A DNA stretch of 17,237 bases from JBDTNL01 sp039933785 (lineage in GTDB: Bacteria; Acidobacteriota; Thermoanaerobaculia; Multivoradales; JAGPDF01). This document shows, one piece after another, positions 1-7,328 of this stretch; position 1 is the stretch's first letter; the number at the start of each line of letters is the position of its first letter. Under the pieces are notes generated by a model. The model was given only the letters and a program-made list of their open reading frames with translations. It was not told where the DNA came from and searched no databases. Where the stretch lies: the NCBI GenBank assembly GCA_039933785.1, contig JBDTNL010000076.1, positions 1-17,237 on the forward strand, read 5' to 3'. The translations under genes were made by a program, and so were the position numbers.

Positions 1-569
1 TGCGCGAGCTCGGCGACGACCATTTCGTAGTAGCCGCGGGCAATGGGTTCGGTGACCCGGAGGGCGTCTTTGACCAGGTCGCCGGTGAGCAGCACGAAGT
101 CGGGATGCGCCGCGGCGACCATCTCACGCAGGCGGCGGATACGCGGCAGGCTGGCTTCGCTGAGGTGCGTGTCTGAAGCGTGGATGAAGGTGAAGCTGCG
201 ACTCGCACTTCCGCGCGTCAGGGCAAAATCGATCGGGGGCCGATCGGGCTGCGATTGATTGGCGCCGCCGGAGAGCGGCCGCCAGAAGAGGCCGCGGGAT
301 CGCCAGCCGTCCGGGGTGGTGACAGACACGAACGCCGCGTCGGTGTCGGTCGCGAGCTCGTAGGTTCCATCGGATGCGGTCGAGACCACTGCATGTTGGT
401 CGGACACTCCGACCCCGGCCAGTCCAGGCTCGTTCGCCTGGCGGATACCGTCGTTGTTGCGGTCGTCGAAAACCACTCCGCGAACGGTGATCGGCGCCGC
501 GAGCAGGGCCGCAGGCGCCAGGGCCAAGCCCAGAACGAGGGACGAAACGGCGAGGCGATTTTCTTGCAT
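1..569 (-). CDS. Secreted calcineurin-like metallophosphoesterase, N-terminal part (cut by left window edge)
   Basis: The 189 visible codons encode the N-terminal part of an exported metallophosphoesterase. A signal peptide covers about residues 5-25 (hydrophobic run ending ALLAA). Residues 28-117 form an Ig-like MetallophosN-type domain with the typical pattern VVFDDRNNDGIRQANEPGLA. The calcineurin-like catalytic domain begins near residue 126 with FIHASDTHL, where D133 and H135 match the first metal ligands. LLTGDLV follows, with D164 as the bridging metal ligand; the remaining metal ligands lie beyond the window. The family hydrolyses phosphoesters with a dinuclear metal centre; the substrate cannot be told from this fragment. 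The start is the ATG at 569, preceded by GGAG at a 9-nt spacing. The upstream M64 peptidase stops 13 nt before it, and that TAG lies inside the TAGGAG ribosome-binding site, so the pair is probably co-transcribed and translationally coupled. Both products appear extracytoplasmic. Confidence 0.9.
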   Translation of the reverse strand, partial: MQENRLAVSSLVLGLALAPAALLAAPITVRGVVFDDRNNDGIRQANEPGLAGVGVSDQHAVVSTASDGTYELATDTDAAFVSVTTPDGWRSRGLFWRPLSGGANQSQPDRPPIDFALTRGSASRSFTFIHASDTHLSEASLPRIRRLREMVAAAHPDFVLLTGDLVKDALRVTEPIARGYYEMVVAELA

Positions 570-582
570 CGGAGTCGATCTC

Positions 583-2001
583 CTAGTGCTTCGCGGACTT
601 CGCATAAAGATCGATGACTCGTTCGATGCCGCGCCTGCAAACGGCGCAAAACGGGACGCGATCGCGGGTAAACATGATGCAGTCTGCCTGCGGCCGGTAG
701 TAACCCTTGGCCTCGTAGTTGGCGCCCTCGAAGGCGCCAACGCTCGCGGCGTGCGCTTCTCCACCGAGACGCTTCTCCATCTCGTCGCGCTCGCGCACGA
801 AGAGGTCGTCCATAACGCTCTCGGGGCGCTTCTCGGCGCGGATCTTCCGGCGCTCGGCCTGGATCTCGCGCTCGCGCGCCACGAAGCCGTCCTCGTCCCA
901 CGGGGTCGGCAGCGGCGCCGTCACCAGGTCCTTCCACTTCAGATGCTCGGGATCGAGCAAGGCGGTCACGTTGGGCTCCCACGGTTCGACCTTGGCAGTC
1001 GCCGCCTGATACGCGACGTCCGACGTGAAGTACTCGTCGGCGAGGGCCGCAAAGTGGTGACCGAACTCGTGCACGAAGACGTACGGCCCCCACACGCTGC
1101 CCGCGGCGACGGTGCTGTACTGGCCGAATATGCCGCCGCCGCCGTAGGTGATGCTGTTGGTGACGATTTCGACGAACTCGTAGGGCGCCTGCGACGCCAG
1201 ATCGCGGAAGGCGCGGTTGTCGAAGGTGAGCACGTAGCGCTCGGAGCGGAACGCGTCATAGGTCGCACCCACCGGCGAGCGCCGGTGAACGCCGAGCGAG
1301 GGCCGCGAGATGCCGGACTCGACAGCCGGCGGGCAGAGCCCCCAGACGTTGAAATCGGCTCGCCGCGTCTTGAAGGGTTCCTGGCTGAACAGGATGTCCG
1401 CCAAGCGCCGCTGATCGGCTTCGCATTTGCCACGTTCAGCCAGGGTGTAGCCATCGCCGAGCAGCAGAAGATCCACCTTGTCCGCAGGCGCGCCCGACTT
1501 CTGGATCTCGATCAGCGCGCCGGCGCTCGCGGGCTTCGAGTCATCGACCAGCATGTCGTGGGGATCGACGAGCATCGACCAGATCTCGTGAAAGTCGTTG
1601 GCCTTGTCGCGCTTCTCGAGCACGACCTGCACCGTGGCGTCAGGCATGGGGAACCGTAGCGATTCGGAGAAGGTGCGCTGCATGCCGGCGGCTTCGTCTG
1701 TCGTTTCCCATTCTCCGAAGACCGAGGCGAACCCACGCGAATAGAGCGCCCGATGCGTGGCGCGATCGATGACCTCGAAGCGGTACTTGCCGAGGTTGGT
1801 GTCGTCGATCGTTTTGGTCATGTCGCCCGGCCAGGGAAGGGGCTCGATGACCACCCGGTCGAGCGCGAAGACCTCCCGTTCGGCGTTACCGGTGTGGAAG
1901 TAGTCGACGCGGAGCGTCTTCGGCGCGGCCGAGGCGGACGTCGCGGTGAGTCCAAGCAGGACCACGCCGAGGATGAATCGAAAGGCACGCAGGTTGTTCA
2001 T
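583..2001 (-). CDS. Secreted M64-family (IgA peptidase type) zinc metallopeptidase
   Basis: A 472-residue exported zinc peptidase. A signal peptide covers residues 1-26 (cleavage near TSASAA). Residues 27-160 resemble the M64 N-terminal beta domain and 165-465 the catalytic domain. The active site is HEFGH at 311-315 (zinc ligands H311 and H315, catalytic E312), followed by ALADEY at 319-324, where D322 fits the third ligand of the HExGHxxxxxxD type. LLLLGDGYT (178-186), VGAFEGANYEAKGYYRP (421-437) and a CAVC pair (452-455) also fit the family. A charged, probably helical segment (about 371-412) separates the zinc site from the C-terminal motif. Family members include bacterial IgA-cleaving enzymes, but an environmental homologue need not target immunoglobulin. 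There is no Shine-Dalgarno before the ATG; TAGACT ends exactly 6 nt upstream, suggesting a leaderless start. It heads an operon with the metallophosphoesterase. Confidence 0.93.
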   Translation of the reverse strand: MNNLRAFRFILGVVLLGLTATSASAAPKTLRVDYFHTGNAEREVFALDRVVIEPLPWPGDMTKTIDDTNLGKYRFEVIDRATHRALYSRGFASVFGEWETTDEAAGMQRTFSESLRFPMPDATVQVVLEKRDKANDFHEIWSMLVDPHDMLVDDSKPASAGALIEIQKSGAPADKVDLLLLGDGYTLAERGKCEADQRRLADILFSQEPFKTRRADFNVWGLCPPAVESGISRPSLGVHRRSPVGATYDAFRSERYVLTFDNRAFRDLASQAPYEFVEIVTNSITYGGGGIFGQYSTVAAGSVWGPYVFVHEFGHHFAALADEYFTSDVAYQAATAKVEPWEPNVTALLDPEHLKWKDLVTAPLPTPWDEDGFVAREREIQAERRKIRAEKRPESVMDDLFVRERDEMEKRLGGEAHAASVGAFEGANYEAKGYYRPQADCIMFTRDRVPFCAVCRRGIERVIDLYAKSAKH

Positions 2002-2007
2002 GCGCTC

Positions 2008-2013
2008 AGTCTA
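2008..2013 (-). promoter_or_regulatory. Candidate -10 hexamer for leaderless M64 peptidase mRNA
   Basis: On the minus strand TAGACT is followed by 6 nt and then the ATG of the M64 gene. Transcription starting 7 nt below the hexamer would begin at the A of the ATG. No Shine-Dalgarno is visible and no convincing -35 box lies 16-19 nt further up. The same arrangement recurs at four other genes here. Confidence 0.5.
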
Positions 2014-2036
2014 GCCGCCAAACACCGCAGCGGCAT

Positions 2037-2069
2037 CCAACAAACGAAACCGATCGGCCTGCGTTTCGT
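2037..2069 (-). terminator. Candidate intrinsic terminator after lysR
   Basis: Read on the minus strand, ACGAAAC, a 12-nt loop and GTTTCGT form a perfect 7-bp stem, with plus-strand arms at 2044-2050 and 2063-2069. TTTGTTGG follows, a modest U-rich tail. It lies 64 nt past the lysR stop and before the M64 start. Two shorter stems (plus 2077-2091 and 2093-2114) lie between it and lysR. The tail is interrupted, so termination is plausible but not certain. Confidence 0.5.
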
Positions 2070-2133
2070 CCCTCCCCGGCGGGCTTCGCCGCGACTCATC
2101 GAGCGGATCGAGTCTGTTCGGCTTCGAGGCCTC

Positions 2134-3036
2134 TCAGGACAGCCGGCTCGGCCGATCCCCGAGCGCGCCGCGGACGGCCAGGGTGAAGGCGGCGAGGGCA
2201 GGCGGCTCCGGCGCTGCGTCCGGCCGCGAGACCAGGCCCACGGGAAGAGCGATCTCGAGGTCGCTCAAACGACGCACCATGGTGCCCGCGGGAGCCGGCT
2301 GCGCGGCCGCCAACGGCAGTACCGCGATGCCCATACCCTGCTCGACGGCGGCGCGCAGGGTCGCCGTGCTGCCACACTCGAGGGCCCACTGCGCCTGCAC
2401 GCCGCGCTTTTGCAGCTCGGCGTCCACCGCGCCGCGATAGGCGCAGCCGAGCTCGGTAAGTAGCAAGGGCTCGCCCGCGAGGTGCGCCGCGCGCAGCGGG
2501 CGCACCCGCGCCAGACGGTGCGAACGTGGCATCAGCAAGGCCATCTCTTCCGAGAACAGACGCTCGAAGCGCAGGCCGAGCTCGGTCGGCGGCGCGGAAC
2601 AGAGCCCGAAGTCGAGCTCCGCGTCGGCGACACCGCGGCTCACGCCGCCGGTGCCGCTCACCTCCAGGCGCACGCGCAGCGCCGGCCGCTGGCGACGTAG
2701 GCGGCCGAGCAGCGGCATCAGTCGCTGGCTCGCGGCGGGCTCGATCGCGCCGAGGCGGAGCAGTCCGCCGCGCCCGTCGCGGAGCTCGTCCATGCTGCGT
2801 CCGAGCGCGCCTAGAGCATCCAGGATCGCCGCGCCGCGGGCGGCGAGCAGCTCCCCCGCCGGTGTCGGCACTCGCCGCCGGCCCGAGCGATCGAAGAGCT
2901 CGAGACCCGCCTCGGCCTCGAGCACCTGGATGTGCAGCGTGACCGTGGGTTGCGAGATCCCCAGCGAACGTGCCGCCTTCAGAAAGCTGCCCTCACGGAG
3001 GACGGTCTGGAAGGTCTGGAGGTGGCGCAGGTCCAT
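2134..3036 (-). CDS. LysR-family transcriptional regulator
   Basis: A 300-residue LysR regulator of normal length. The N-terminal winged helix-turn-helix covers residues 1-60: MDLRHLQTFQTV, then SFLKAARSLGISQPTVTLHI (17-36) as the recognition helix region, then LFDRSGRRRVPTPAG. A linker helix leads to the effector-binding domain (about 92-290), which carries typical segments such as LRLGAIEP, DFGLCS and VEQGMGIAVLPL. It is divergent from the ADOP permease with about 100 bp between starts, which suggests it controls that gene and itself. The effector is unknown. The ATG at 3036 lacks a Shine-Dalgarno; TATCGT lies exactly 6 nt upstream, and a T-N11-A box (3048-3062) adjoins it. The coding sequence is very GC-rich and arginine-rich, like its neighbours. 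Confidence 0.95.
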   Translation of the reverse strand: MDLRHLQTFQTVLREGSFLKAARSLGISQPTVTLHIQVLEAEAGLELFDRSGRRRVPTPAGELLAARGAAILDALGALGRSMDELRDGRGGLLRLGAIEPAASQRLMPLLGRLRRQRPALRVRLEVSGTGGVSRGVADAELDFGLCSAPPTELGLRFERLFSEEMALLMPRSHRLARVRPLRAAHLAGEPLLLTELGCAYRGAVDAELQKRGVQAQWALECGSTATLRAAVEQGMGIAVLPLAAAQPAPAGTMVRRLSDLEIALPVGLVSRPDAAPEPPALAAFTLAVRGALGDRPSRLS

Positions 3037-3042
3037 GAATGA

Positions 3043-3048
3043 ACGATA
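3043..3048 (-). promoter_or_regulatory. Candidate -10 hexamer for leaderless lysR mRNA
   Basis: On the minus strand TATCGT ends 6 nt before the lysR ATG, with no Shine-Dalgarno between. Its first base coincides with the edge of the ATCAG-N5-CTGAT palindrome, so a bound LysR protein would touch the promoter. The -35 region is weak; TCGACG with a 19-nt spacer is the best candidate. Confidence 0.5.
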
Positions 3049-3062
3049 TCAGGATTACTGAT
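3048..3062. promoter_or_regulatory. LysR box (ATCAG-N5-CTGAT) between lysR and the ADOP permease
   Basis: A perfect 5-bp inverted repeat, ATCAG-GATTA-CTGAT, contains the T-N11-A core typical of LysR binding sites. It lies 12 nt from the lysR start and about 75 nt from the permease start. This is the classical place for a site that represses lysR and activates the divergent gene. Recognition by this LysR protein is inferred from position and pattern. Confidence 0.6.
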
Positions 3063-3085
3063 CGATTCGTCGACGCAAATCATCA

Positions 3086-3114
3086 TTGCCGATATTAACG
3101 ACCGTTGCTAGGTT
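3086..3114 (+). promoter_or_regulatory. Possible promoter of the ADOP permease
   Basis: TTGCCG (3086-3091), a 17-nt spacer and TAGGTT (3109-3114) form a weak sigma-70-like promoter, 22 nt above the permease ATG. The -10 box matches poorly. It lies 23 nt downstream of the LysR box, compatible with activation. This is a guess from spacing and partial matches. Confidence 0.25.
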
Positions 3115-3136
3115 GCCGCCAGAAAGGAACCACGCC

Positions 3137-5575
3137 ATGCTCGCCTTCCTTCGAGAGCTCCCCACTGCCCTGCGCGGTCTTCGCCGTCGCCCGGGCTTTT
3201 CGGCTGCCGTCGTGCTCACCCTGGCGCTCGGCATCGGTACCAATACCGGGATCTTCACCCTGGTCCACGCCGTGCTTCTCCGTCCGCTGCCCTTCACGGA
3301 GCCCGACCGCCTGTTGACCATTGCTTCGCGCGAGCCGGGTAGCGATCGTCAGCCGTTCTCGATTCTCGACCTCGACGACCTGCGCCGGGGCACCGACGAC
3401 TTCGAGGCGCTCGCCGCCTGGGCCGGCTGGAGCGCCAACCTCACCGCGGTCGACGAGCCCACGAGAATCCAAGCCCAGTGGGCGACCGCCGGCTTCTTCC
3501 GCCTGCTCGGGGCCCGGGCCGCGCTGGGCCGCACACCGCTGCCCGAGGAAGAGCAGCCTGGCGCGCCGCGAGTCGTGTTGCTGAGCGATTCGCTGTGGCG
3601 CGGCCGGTTCGGCGCCGACCCCTCGATTCTGGGCCGCGTTCTCACCCTGAACGGCCAACCCTTTTCCGTCGTCGGAGTCTTGCCGCCCGAATTCGTCTTC
3701 TTCACGCCCGGCGCCGAGCTCGTCGCCCCGCTCGTGGTCGAGGACGATGCGCGGCGCGCCAAACGTGGGGCGGCGTTCCTGCGGCCGATCGGCCGCCTGC
3801 GAGCTCATCGCGAGATCGCGGCGGTGACCGCCGCGCTCGATACGGTGGTCGCGCGCCTGCGCACCGCGTTCCCTGATACCAACTCCGCCAAGGCCGGGGT
3901 GAAGCTCACGCCGCTCACCGAGCTCGTGGTCGGCGACTACCGCCGGACCCTGTTGATGTTGCAGGCGGCCGTCGCCATGGTGCTTTTGATCGCGTGCACC
4001 AACATCGCCAGCCTCCTGCTCACGAGGGCGCTTCGCCGGCGGGCGGAGTTCGCGGTCCGCTCGGCGCTCGGCGCCGCGCGTCGTGACCTGGCGCGTCAGC
4101 TGGCGGTCGAAACTCTCGTGCTGTCGATCTTCGGCGGCGTGCTCGGGGTCCTGGCCGCCTTCGCGGGGGTCAAGGCCCTGCTCGCCTTCGGGCCCGGGCA
4201 ACTGCCGCGGGCGAACGAGATCTCGGTCGATGGCACGGTGCTCGCCTTCAGCGCGATCGTTTCAGTGGCGGTCGGGCTCGCGCTCGGGGTGCTACCCGCG
4301 CTTCAATTCGCGACGGCGGCTCCCGCCGAGGGGCTGCGTGCCGGCAACCGGAGCGGCTCGCGCGATCGTCGAGGGCAGCGCTCGCGCGCCTGGCTGATCG
4401 GCGCGGAGGTCGCGCTCTCGCTGGTGCTTCTGGTCGGCGCCGGCCTGCTCATCCGGAGCCTCCAGCGGCTCCGCGGCACCGATCCGGGCTTTCGCGCCGA
4501 TCACCTGCTGACCGCGCAGCTGTCGCTGCCCAAGAACCGGTATTCGAGCCCCGCCACAATCACCCAGTTCGGCGATCGGTTGATGGAACGCGTGAAGGCT
4601 CTACCGGGGGTGACCCACGTCGCGGTGGCGTCGGTCAATCCGCTCACCCAGTGGCGGGCGAACGTCAGCTTCACGATGGAGGGCGGTGTCGCGGCAGCGC
4701 GCAAGGACGCTCCGATCGCGAACTATCGCGCCGTGGCGCCCGGTTACTTCGCCACCTTGGGCACCCCATTGCTCGCCGGCCGCGATCTTTCGGCCAGCGA
4801 CCGTGCGGACTCGCTTGCGGTCGCCGTCATCAGCTCCAACCTCGCGGAGCGCTACTTCATCGGTTCGAGCCCGCTCGGGAAACGGATCGCGATCGACGAC
4901 ACCGACCCCTGGCGAACGCTCGAGATCGTGGGCGTGGTCGGCGACGTCAAGCACGCGGGGCTCGACGCCGACGGCACCGCCGATGTCTACGTGCCGTACG
5001 CGCAGACGCCGCAGGACGTCGCCATCTGGCTGGCGAATCTCTTCTGCATCGCGGTGCGCACCGAGGGCGATCCGCATCTGCTGGCGCCGGCGCTGCGCCG
5101 CGAGGTGCTGGCGCTCGACCGGGATGTGGCGCCCTCGGCGATCCGCACCATGGACGAGGCCGTCGCTTCGTCGCTTTCCGTGCGGAGCTTCGACGCCCTC
5201 CTGCTCGAGCTCTTCGGCGGCACCGCGCTGCTCCTCGCGCTTCTCGGCATCTACGCGGTGACCGCGTTCGCGGTGGCGGAGCACCATCGCGAGATCGGCG
5301 TCCGCATGTCTCTCGGCGCCGACCGCGGGACCATCCTGCGCTGGGTCATCGGGCGCTCCATGACGCCGGTTGTCGCTGGCCTGCTCGCGGGCGGCGTTGC
5401 GGCGTTGCTTCTCGGACGACTGATCGCGACCCTGCTCTTCGGCGTGACGGCCCACGATGTCACCACTTTCATGGCCGCGGCCGCGCTGCTCGGACTGGCC
5501 GGGCTGCTGGCCAGCGCGCTACCCGCGTTGCGCGCCACCCAAGTCGATCCAATGCGGGCTCTGAGCGCCGACTGA
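3137..5575 (+). CDS. ADOP-type orphan ABC permease (duplicated MacB/FtsX architecture)
   Basis: An 812-residue membrane protein made of two MacB-PCD plus FtsX units, the ADOP architecture (Acidobacterial duplicated orphan permease). A cytoplasmic N-terminus (ALRGLRRRPGF) precedes TM1 at about 22-48. A periplasmic MacB-like domain (50-265) is followed by FtsX helices near 272-297, 325-350 and 366-390. A fifth helix (418-440) opens the second half, with a second periplasmic domain (445-680) and helices near 690-715, 740-766 and 775-798. EFAVRSALGAARRDLARQ (304-321) and REIGVRMSLGADRGTILR (718-735) are the paired FtsX coupling loops. The C-terminus DPMRALSAD is typical. Relatives work with separately encoded ATPases, as in MacB/Lol-type machines; no such ATPase is adjacent. 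The ATG at 3137 follows AAAGGA; the in-frame start at 3086 would overlap the promoter region. Substrate unknown. Divergent from lysR, 62 nt before pirin. Confidence 0.93.
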   Translation: MLAFLRELPTALRGLRRRPGFSAAVVLTLALGIGTNTGIFTLVHAVLLRPLPFTEPDRLLTIASREPGSDRQPFSILDLDDLRRGTDDFEALAAWAGWSANLTAVDEPTRIQAQWATAGFFRLLGARAALGRTPLPEEEQPGAPRVVLLSDSLWRGRFGADPSILGRVLTLNGQPFSVVGVLPPEFVFFTPGAELVAPLVVEDDARRAKRGAAFLRPIGRLRAHREIAAVTAALDTVVARLRTAFPDTNSAKAGVKLTPLTELVVGDYRRTLLMLQAAVAMVLLIACTNIASLLLTRALRRRAEFAVRSALGAARRDLARQLAVETLVLSIFGGVLGVLAAFAGVKALLAFGPGQLPRANEISVDGTVLAFSAIVSVAVGLALGVLPALQFATAAPAEGLRAGNRSGSRDRRGQRSRAWLIGAEVALSLVLLVGAGLLIRSLQRLRGTDPGFRADHLLTAQLSLPKNRYSSPATITQFGDRLMERVKALPGVTHVAVASVNPLTQWRANVSFTMEGGVAAARKDAPIANYRAVAPGYFATLGTPLLAGRDLSASDRADSLAVAVISSNLAERYFIGSSPLGKRIAIDDTDPWRTLEIVGVVGDVKHAGLDADGTADVYVPYAQTPQDVAIWLANLFCIAVRTEGDPHLLAPALRREVLALDRDVAPSAIRTMDEAVASSLSVRSFDALLLELFGGTALLLALLGIYAVTAFAVAEHHREIGVRMSLGADRGTILRWVIGRSMTPVVAGLLAGGVAALLLGRLIATLLFGVTAHDVTTFMAAAALLGLAGLLASALPALRATQVDPMRALSAD

Positions 5576-5637
5576 GGGGAATACGGCGGCAGCTGGACCG
5601 GTTGTCACCTCGGCAGTGCGAACACGAGGAGGCTTCG

Positions 5638-6540
5638 ATGTCCATCCGTCCCGTCAAGCGTCAGACCCAAGCGACCCCGACCATGGAAGGCGCCGGCGTG
5701 CATCTGCGCCGCGCCTTCGGATTCGGCGATCCGAGCGAATTCGATCCGTTCCTGCTGCTCGACGATTTTCGCAACGAGCGGCCGGAGGACTACTCCAAGG
5801 GCTTTCCGTGGCATCCGCACCGCGGCATCGAGACCATCACGTACGTGCTTTCCGGCAACGTCGACCATGCCGACAGTCTGGGGAATCGCGGCGCGCTCGG
5901 CGCCGGCGACGTGCAGTGGATGACCGCGGGGAGCGGGATCATTCATCAGGAGATGCCGAAGGGCGATGCTGAAGGCCGCATGCACGGCTTCCAGCTGTGG
6001 GCGAATCTGCCGTCGTCATTGAAGATGACGGCGCCGCGCTATCAAGACGTGCAGGCGAAGGAGATTCCCGAGGTGACCGATGACGACGGCACTCGGGCGC
6101 GGATCGTCTGCGGCAACTTCTGGGGGAAGCGCGGGCCGGTCGATGGAATCGCTGCGGAGCCGAGCTATGTCGACGTGTGGGTTCCGCCGGGCATCCGCAA
6201 GAGCTTGCCGGTGGAGACTTCGCGGCATGCCTTCGCGTACGTGTTCGAGGGGTCCGGGAAGTTCACCAATGCTTCGGATCCGCGGAGTGTGCGGACGGAG
6301 GAGCTCGATGAGATCGTGTCCGGTGCTGCGGGCGAGGCGGGCAACCGCACCCTCGTCGTGTTTGATCGGGGCGATGAGGTGACGGTGCAGGCTGGGCCTG
6401 AGGGGATTCGCTTTCTTCTCGTCTCTGGGAAACCGCTGCAGGAGCCGGTCGCCTGGTACGGGCCCATCGTGATGAACACGCAGGCCGAGCTGCGGCTGGC
6501 GATGAAGCAACTGCAAGACGGGACCTTCCTAGGTCAGTGA
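5638..6540 (+). CDS. Pirin family bicupin protein
   Basis: A 300-residue pirin, the usual length. The N-terminal cupin carries the four-residue metal site: H59 and H61 in PWHPHRGIET (57-66), and H103 and E105 in GIIHQEMP (100-107). The family signature HRGIETITYVLSGNVDHADS is intact. A second cupin-like domain spans about 170-280 (VWVPPGIRKSLPV, FAYVFEGSG) and ends in the common WYGPIVMNTQAELRLA. Pirins are cytoplasmic iron-binding proteins. Some show quercetinase activity and others bind partner enzymes or transcription factors, so the substrate cannot be assigned. The ATG follows a strong GAGGAGG at a 5-nt spacing. The gene lies 62 nt after the ADOP permease on the same strand, so read-through is possible, but I see no functional link. 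Confidence 0.95.
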   Translation: MSIRPVKRQTQATPTMEGAGVHLRRAFGFGDPSEFDPFLLLDDFRNERPEDYSKGFPWHPHRGIETITYVLSGNVDHADSLGNRGALGAGDVQWMTAGSGIIHQEMPKGDAEGRMHGFQLWANLPSSLKMTAPRYQDVQAKEIPEVTDDDGTRARIVCGNFWGKRGPVDGIAAEPSYVDVWVPPGIRKSLPVETSRHAFAYVFEGSGKFTNASDPRSVRTEELDEIVSGAAGEAGNRTLVVFDRGDEVTVQAGPEGIRFLLVSGKPLQEPVAWYGPIVMNTQAELRLAMKQLQDGTFLGQ

Positions 6541-6547
6541 GCTCAGG

Positions 6548-6577
6548 GCCGGGGGCCCGCGGAAGCGTGCCCCCGGC
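6548..6577. terminator. GC hairpin between convergent genes, possible bidirectional terminator
   Basis: GCCGGGGGC (6548-6556) and GCCCCCGGC (6569-6577) are perfect 9-bp inverted arms with a 12-nt loop. They lie in the 44-nt gap between the pirin stop and the stop of the opposing exported-protein gene. Neither strand has a U-run after the stem, so it is not a textbook intrinsic terminator. It may block readthrough or protect 3' ends. Confidence 0.45.
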
Positions 6578-6584
6578 GTACCCG

Positions 6585-7184
6585 CTACGATCTTGCGGGC
6601 TTCAGGTTCAGAATTCTCCACGGGATGAACCCGAGGTTGTCGGCAGTGAGGTCACCGCTCTTGGTCTTCCTGAAACGTGCCGCGGCGTACATGCTCCCGG
6701 TTCCCTTGTCGTGGCCGTCGAGCGCCACTTCCAGTATTCGGAAGTTGTAGTCGGCGGAGCGGCGCAGGTTCCATATCTCTCGCGGGGAGACCTGGCGTTG
6801 CGTCACCACCACGAGGGTGCGAGCGCCTCCTTCCTCGTTCACGAAGGCGGCGGCGATGGGTTCGGGGAAGCGGGTGCCGAATTGCACGAAGCCGACGTTC
6901 TTGCCGAAGAGCGCCTGCTCGAGCCCCTTGGCACCCTTCTTGTGGAACACATCCAGTAGCGCCTGTTCCTGAACCGGGCCACCGAGGTCATGCACACGCA
7001 GGCGGAGGAGCTCGGTGGAAGATCGTCGAGCGAGGTCGCCCATGTTGGCTACCGTGCCCAGGAACGTGACGTCCTCGATCCCGGCCCTCGACGGCGTGTC
7101 GTCCGCGCGCGCCGCGAGCGCTCCCGAGAGGGCGAGCATCGCGACGAGCGCTGTTGCCGTCAGGTTCTTCGATTGTTGTCTCAT
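6585..7184 (-). CDS. Exported protein of unknown function
   Basis: A 199-residue protein that I do not recognise. A clear signal peptide covers residues 1-27 (hydrophobic TATALVAMLALSGALAARA, cleavage before DDTPS). The mature part has no cysteine, no further membrane segment and no obvious metal site. It mixes alpha and beta patterns: IEDVTFLGTVANMGDLARRSS, then ALFGKNVGFVQFGTRFP, then RTLVVVTQRQVSPREIWN. The last part, about 148-196, looks beta-rich (FRILEVALDGHDKGTG, MYAAARFRKTKSG, LGFIPWRILNLKP). It probably acts in the periplasm or outside the cell. The ATG at 7184 has a strong AAGGAGA six nt upstream; in-frame upstream codons to 7259 precede this site and are probably untranslated. It converges with pirin and is separated by 144 nt from the DoxX gene upstream, so it may be its own unit. 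Confidence 0.85.
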   Translation of the reverse strand: MRQQSKNLTATALVAMLALSGALAARADDTPSRAGIEDVTFLGTVANMGDLARRSSTELLRLRVHDLGGPVQEQALLDVFHKKGAKGLEQALFGKNVGFVQFGTRFPEPIAAAFVNEEGGARTLVVVTQRQVSPREIWNLRRSADYNFRILEVALDGHDKGTGSMYAAARFRKTKSGDLTADNLGFIPWRILNLKPARS

Positions 7185-7328
7185 GACGTCTCCTTTTCGT
7201 TTCAAGCCACCCGACCAATTTAGGTTGCAATGGGCTTGCCACGAAAAAAGCGACCCCAAGGCAGGCTACCGCGGCGCCTTTGACGCTTTTGAGATCGCCG
7301 GCGTCCCCCGACGAGAACGCGGCCGCCC
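7185..7328. other. Intergenic stretch between the DoxX gene and the exported-protein gene
   Basis: No gene is visible in these 144 nt. On the minus strand a run of six T (plus A at 7244-7249) follows GC-rich sequence, but I could not fold a convincing stem in front of it, so a terminator for the DoxX operon is not called. TAAATT at minus 7222-7217 is a poor -10 candidate for the exported-protein gene. Confidence 0.3.

Noticed and set aside
1000..1351. Charged segment (about residues 371-412) of the M64 protein as a novel insertion
   Set aside because: As I recall the family, environmental M64 proteins commonly have a similar Arg/Glu-rich helical stretch here, so it is not clearly unusual.
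454..1659. Long open frame (401 codons) on the plus strand opposite the M64 gene
   Set aside because: It lies antisense to a gene with complete family motifs, has a low-complexity composition typical of GC-rich shadow frames, and shows no recognisable domain or ribosome site.
4651..5637. Open frame running in the plus strand through the end of the permease into pirin
   Set aside because: It is out of frame with the ADOP permease, rich in Arg and Ala as frame shadows are, and joins pirin only because no stop happens to occur; pirin has its own strong start at 5638. It is not a fusion.
3137..6540. ADOP permease and pirin as one functional unit
   Set aside because: Only strand and a 62-nt gap support it; pirin has its own strong ribosome site and no known tie to ADOP transport.
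7241..7250. T-run on the minus strand as an intrinsic terminator of the DoxX operon
   Set aside because: No convincing GC stem could be paired directly upstream of it.
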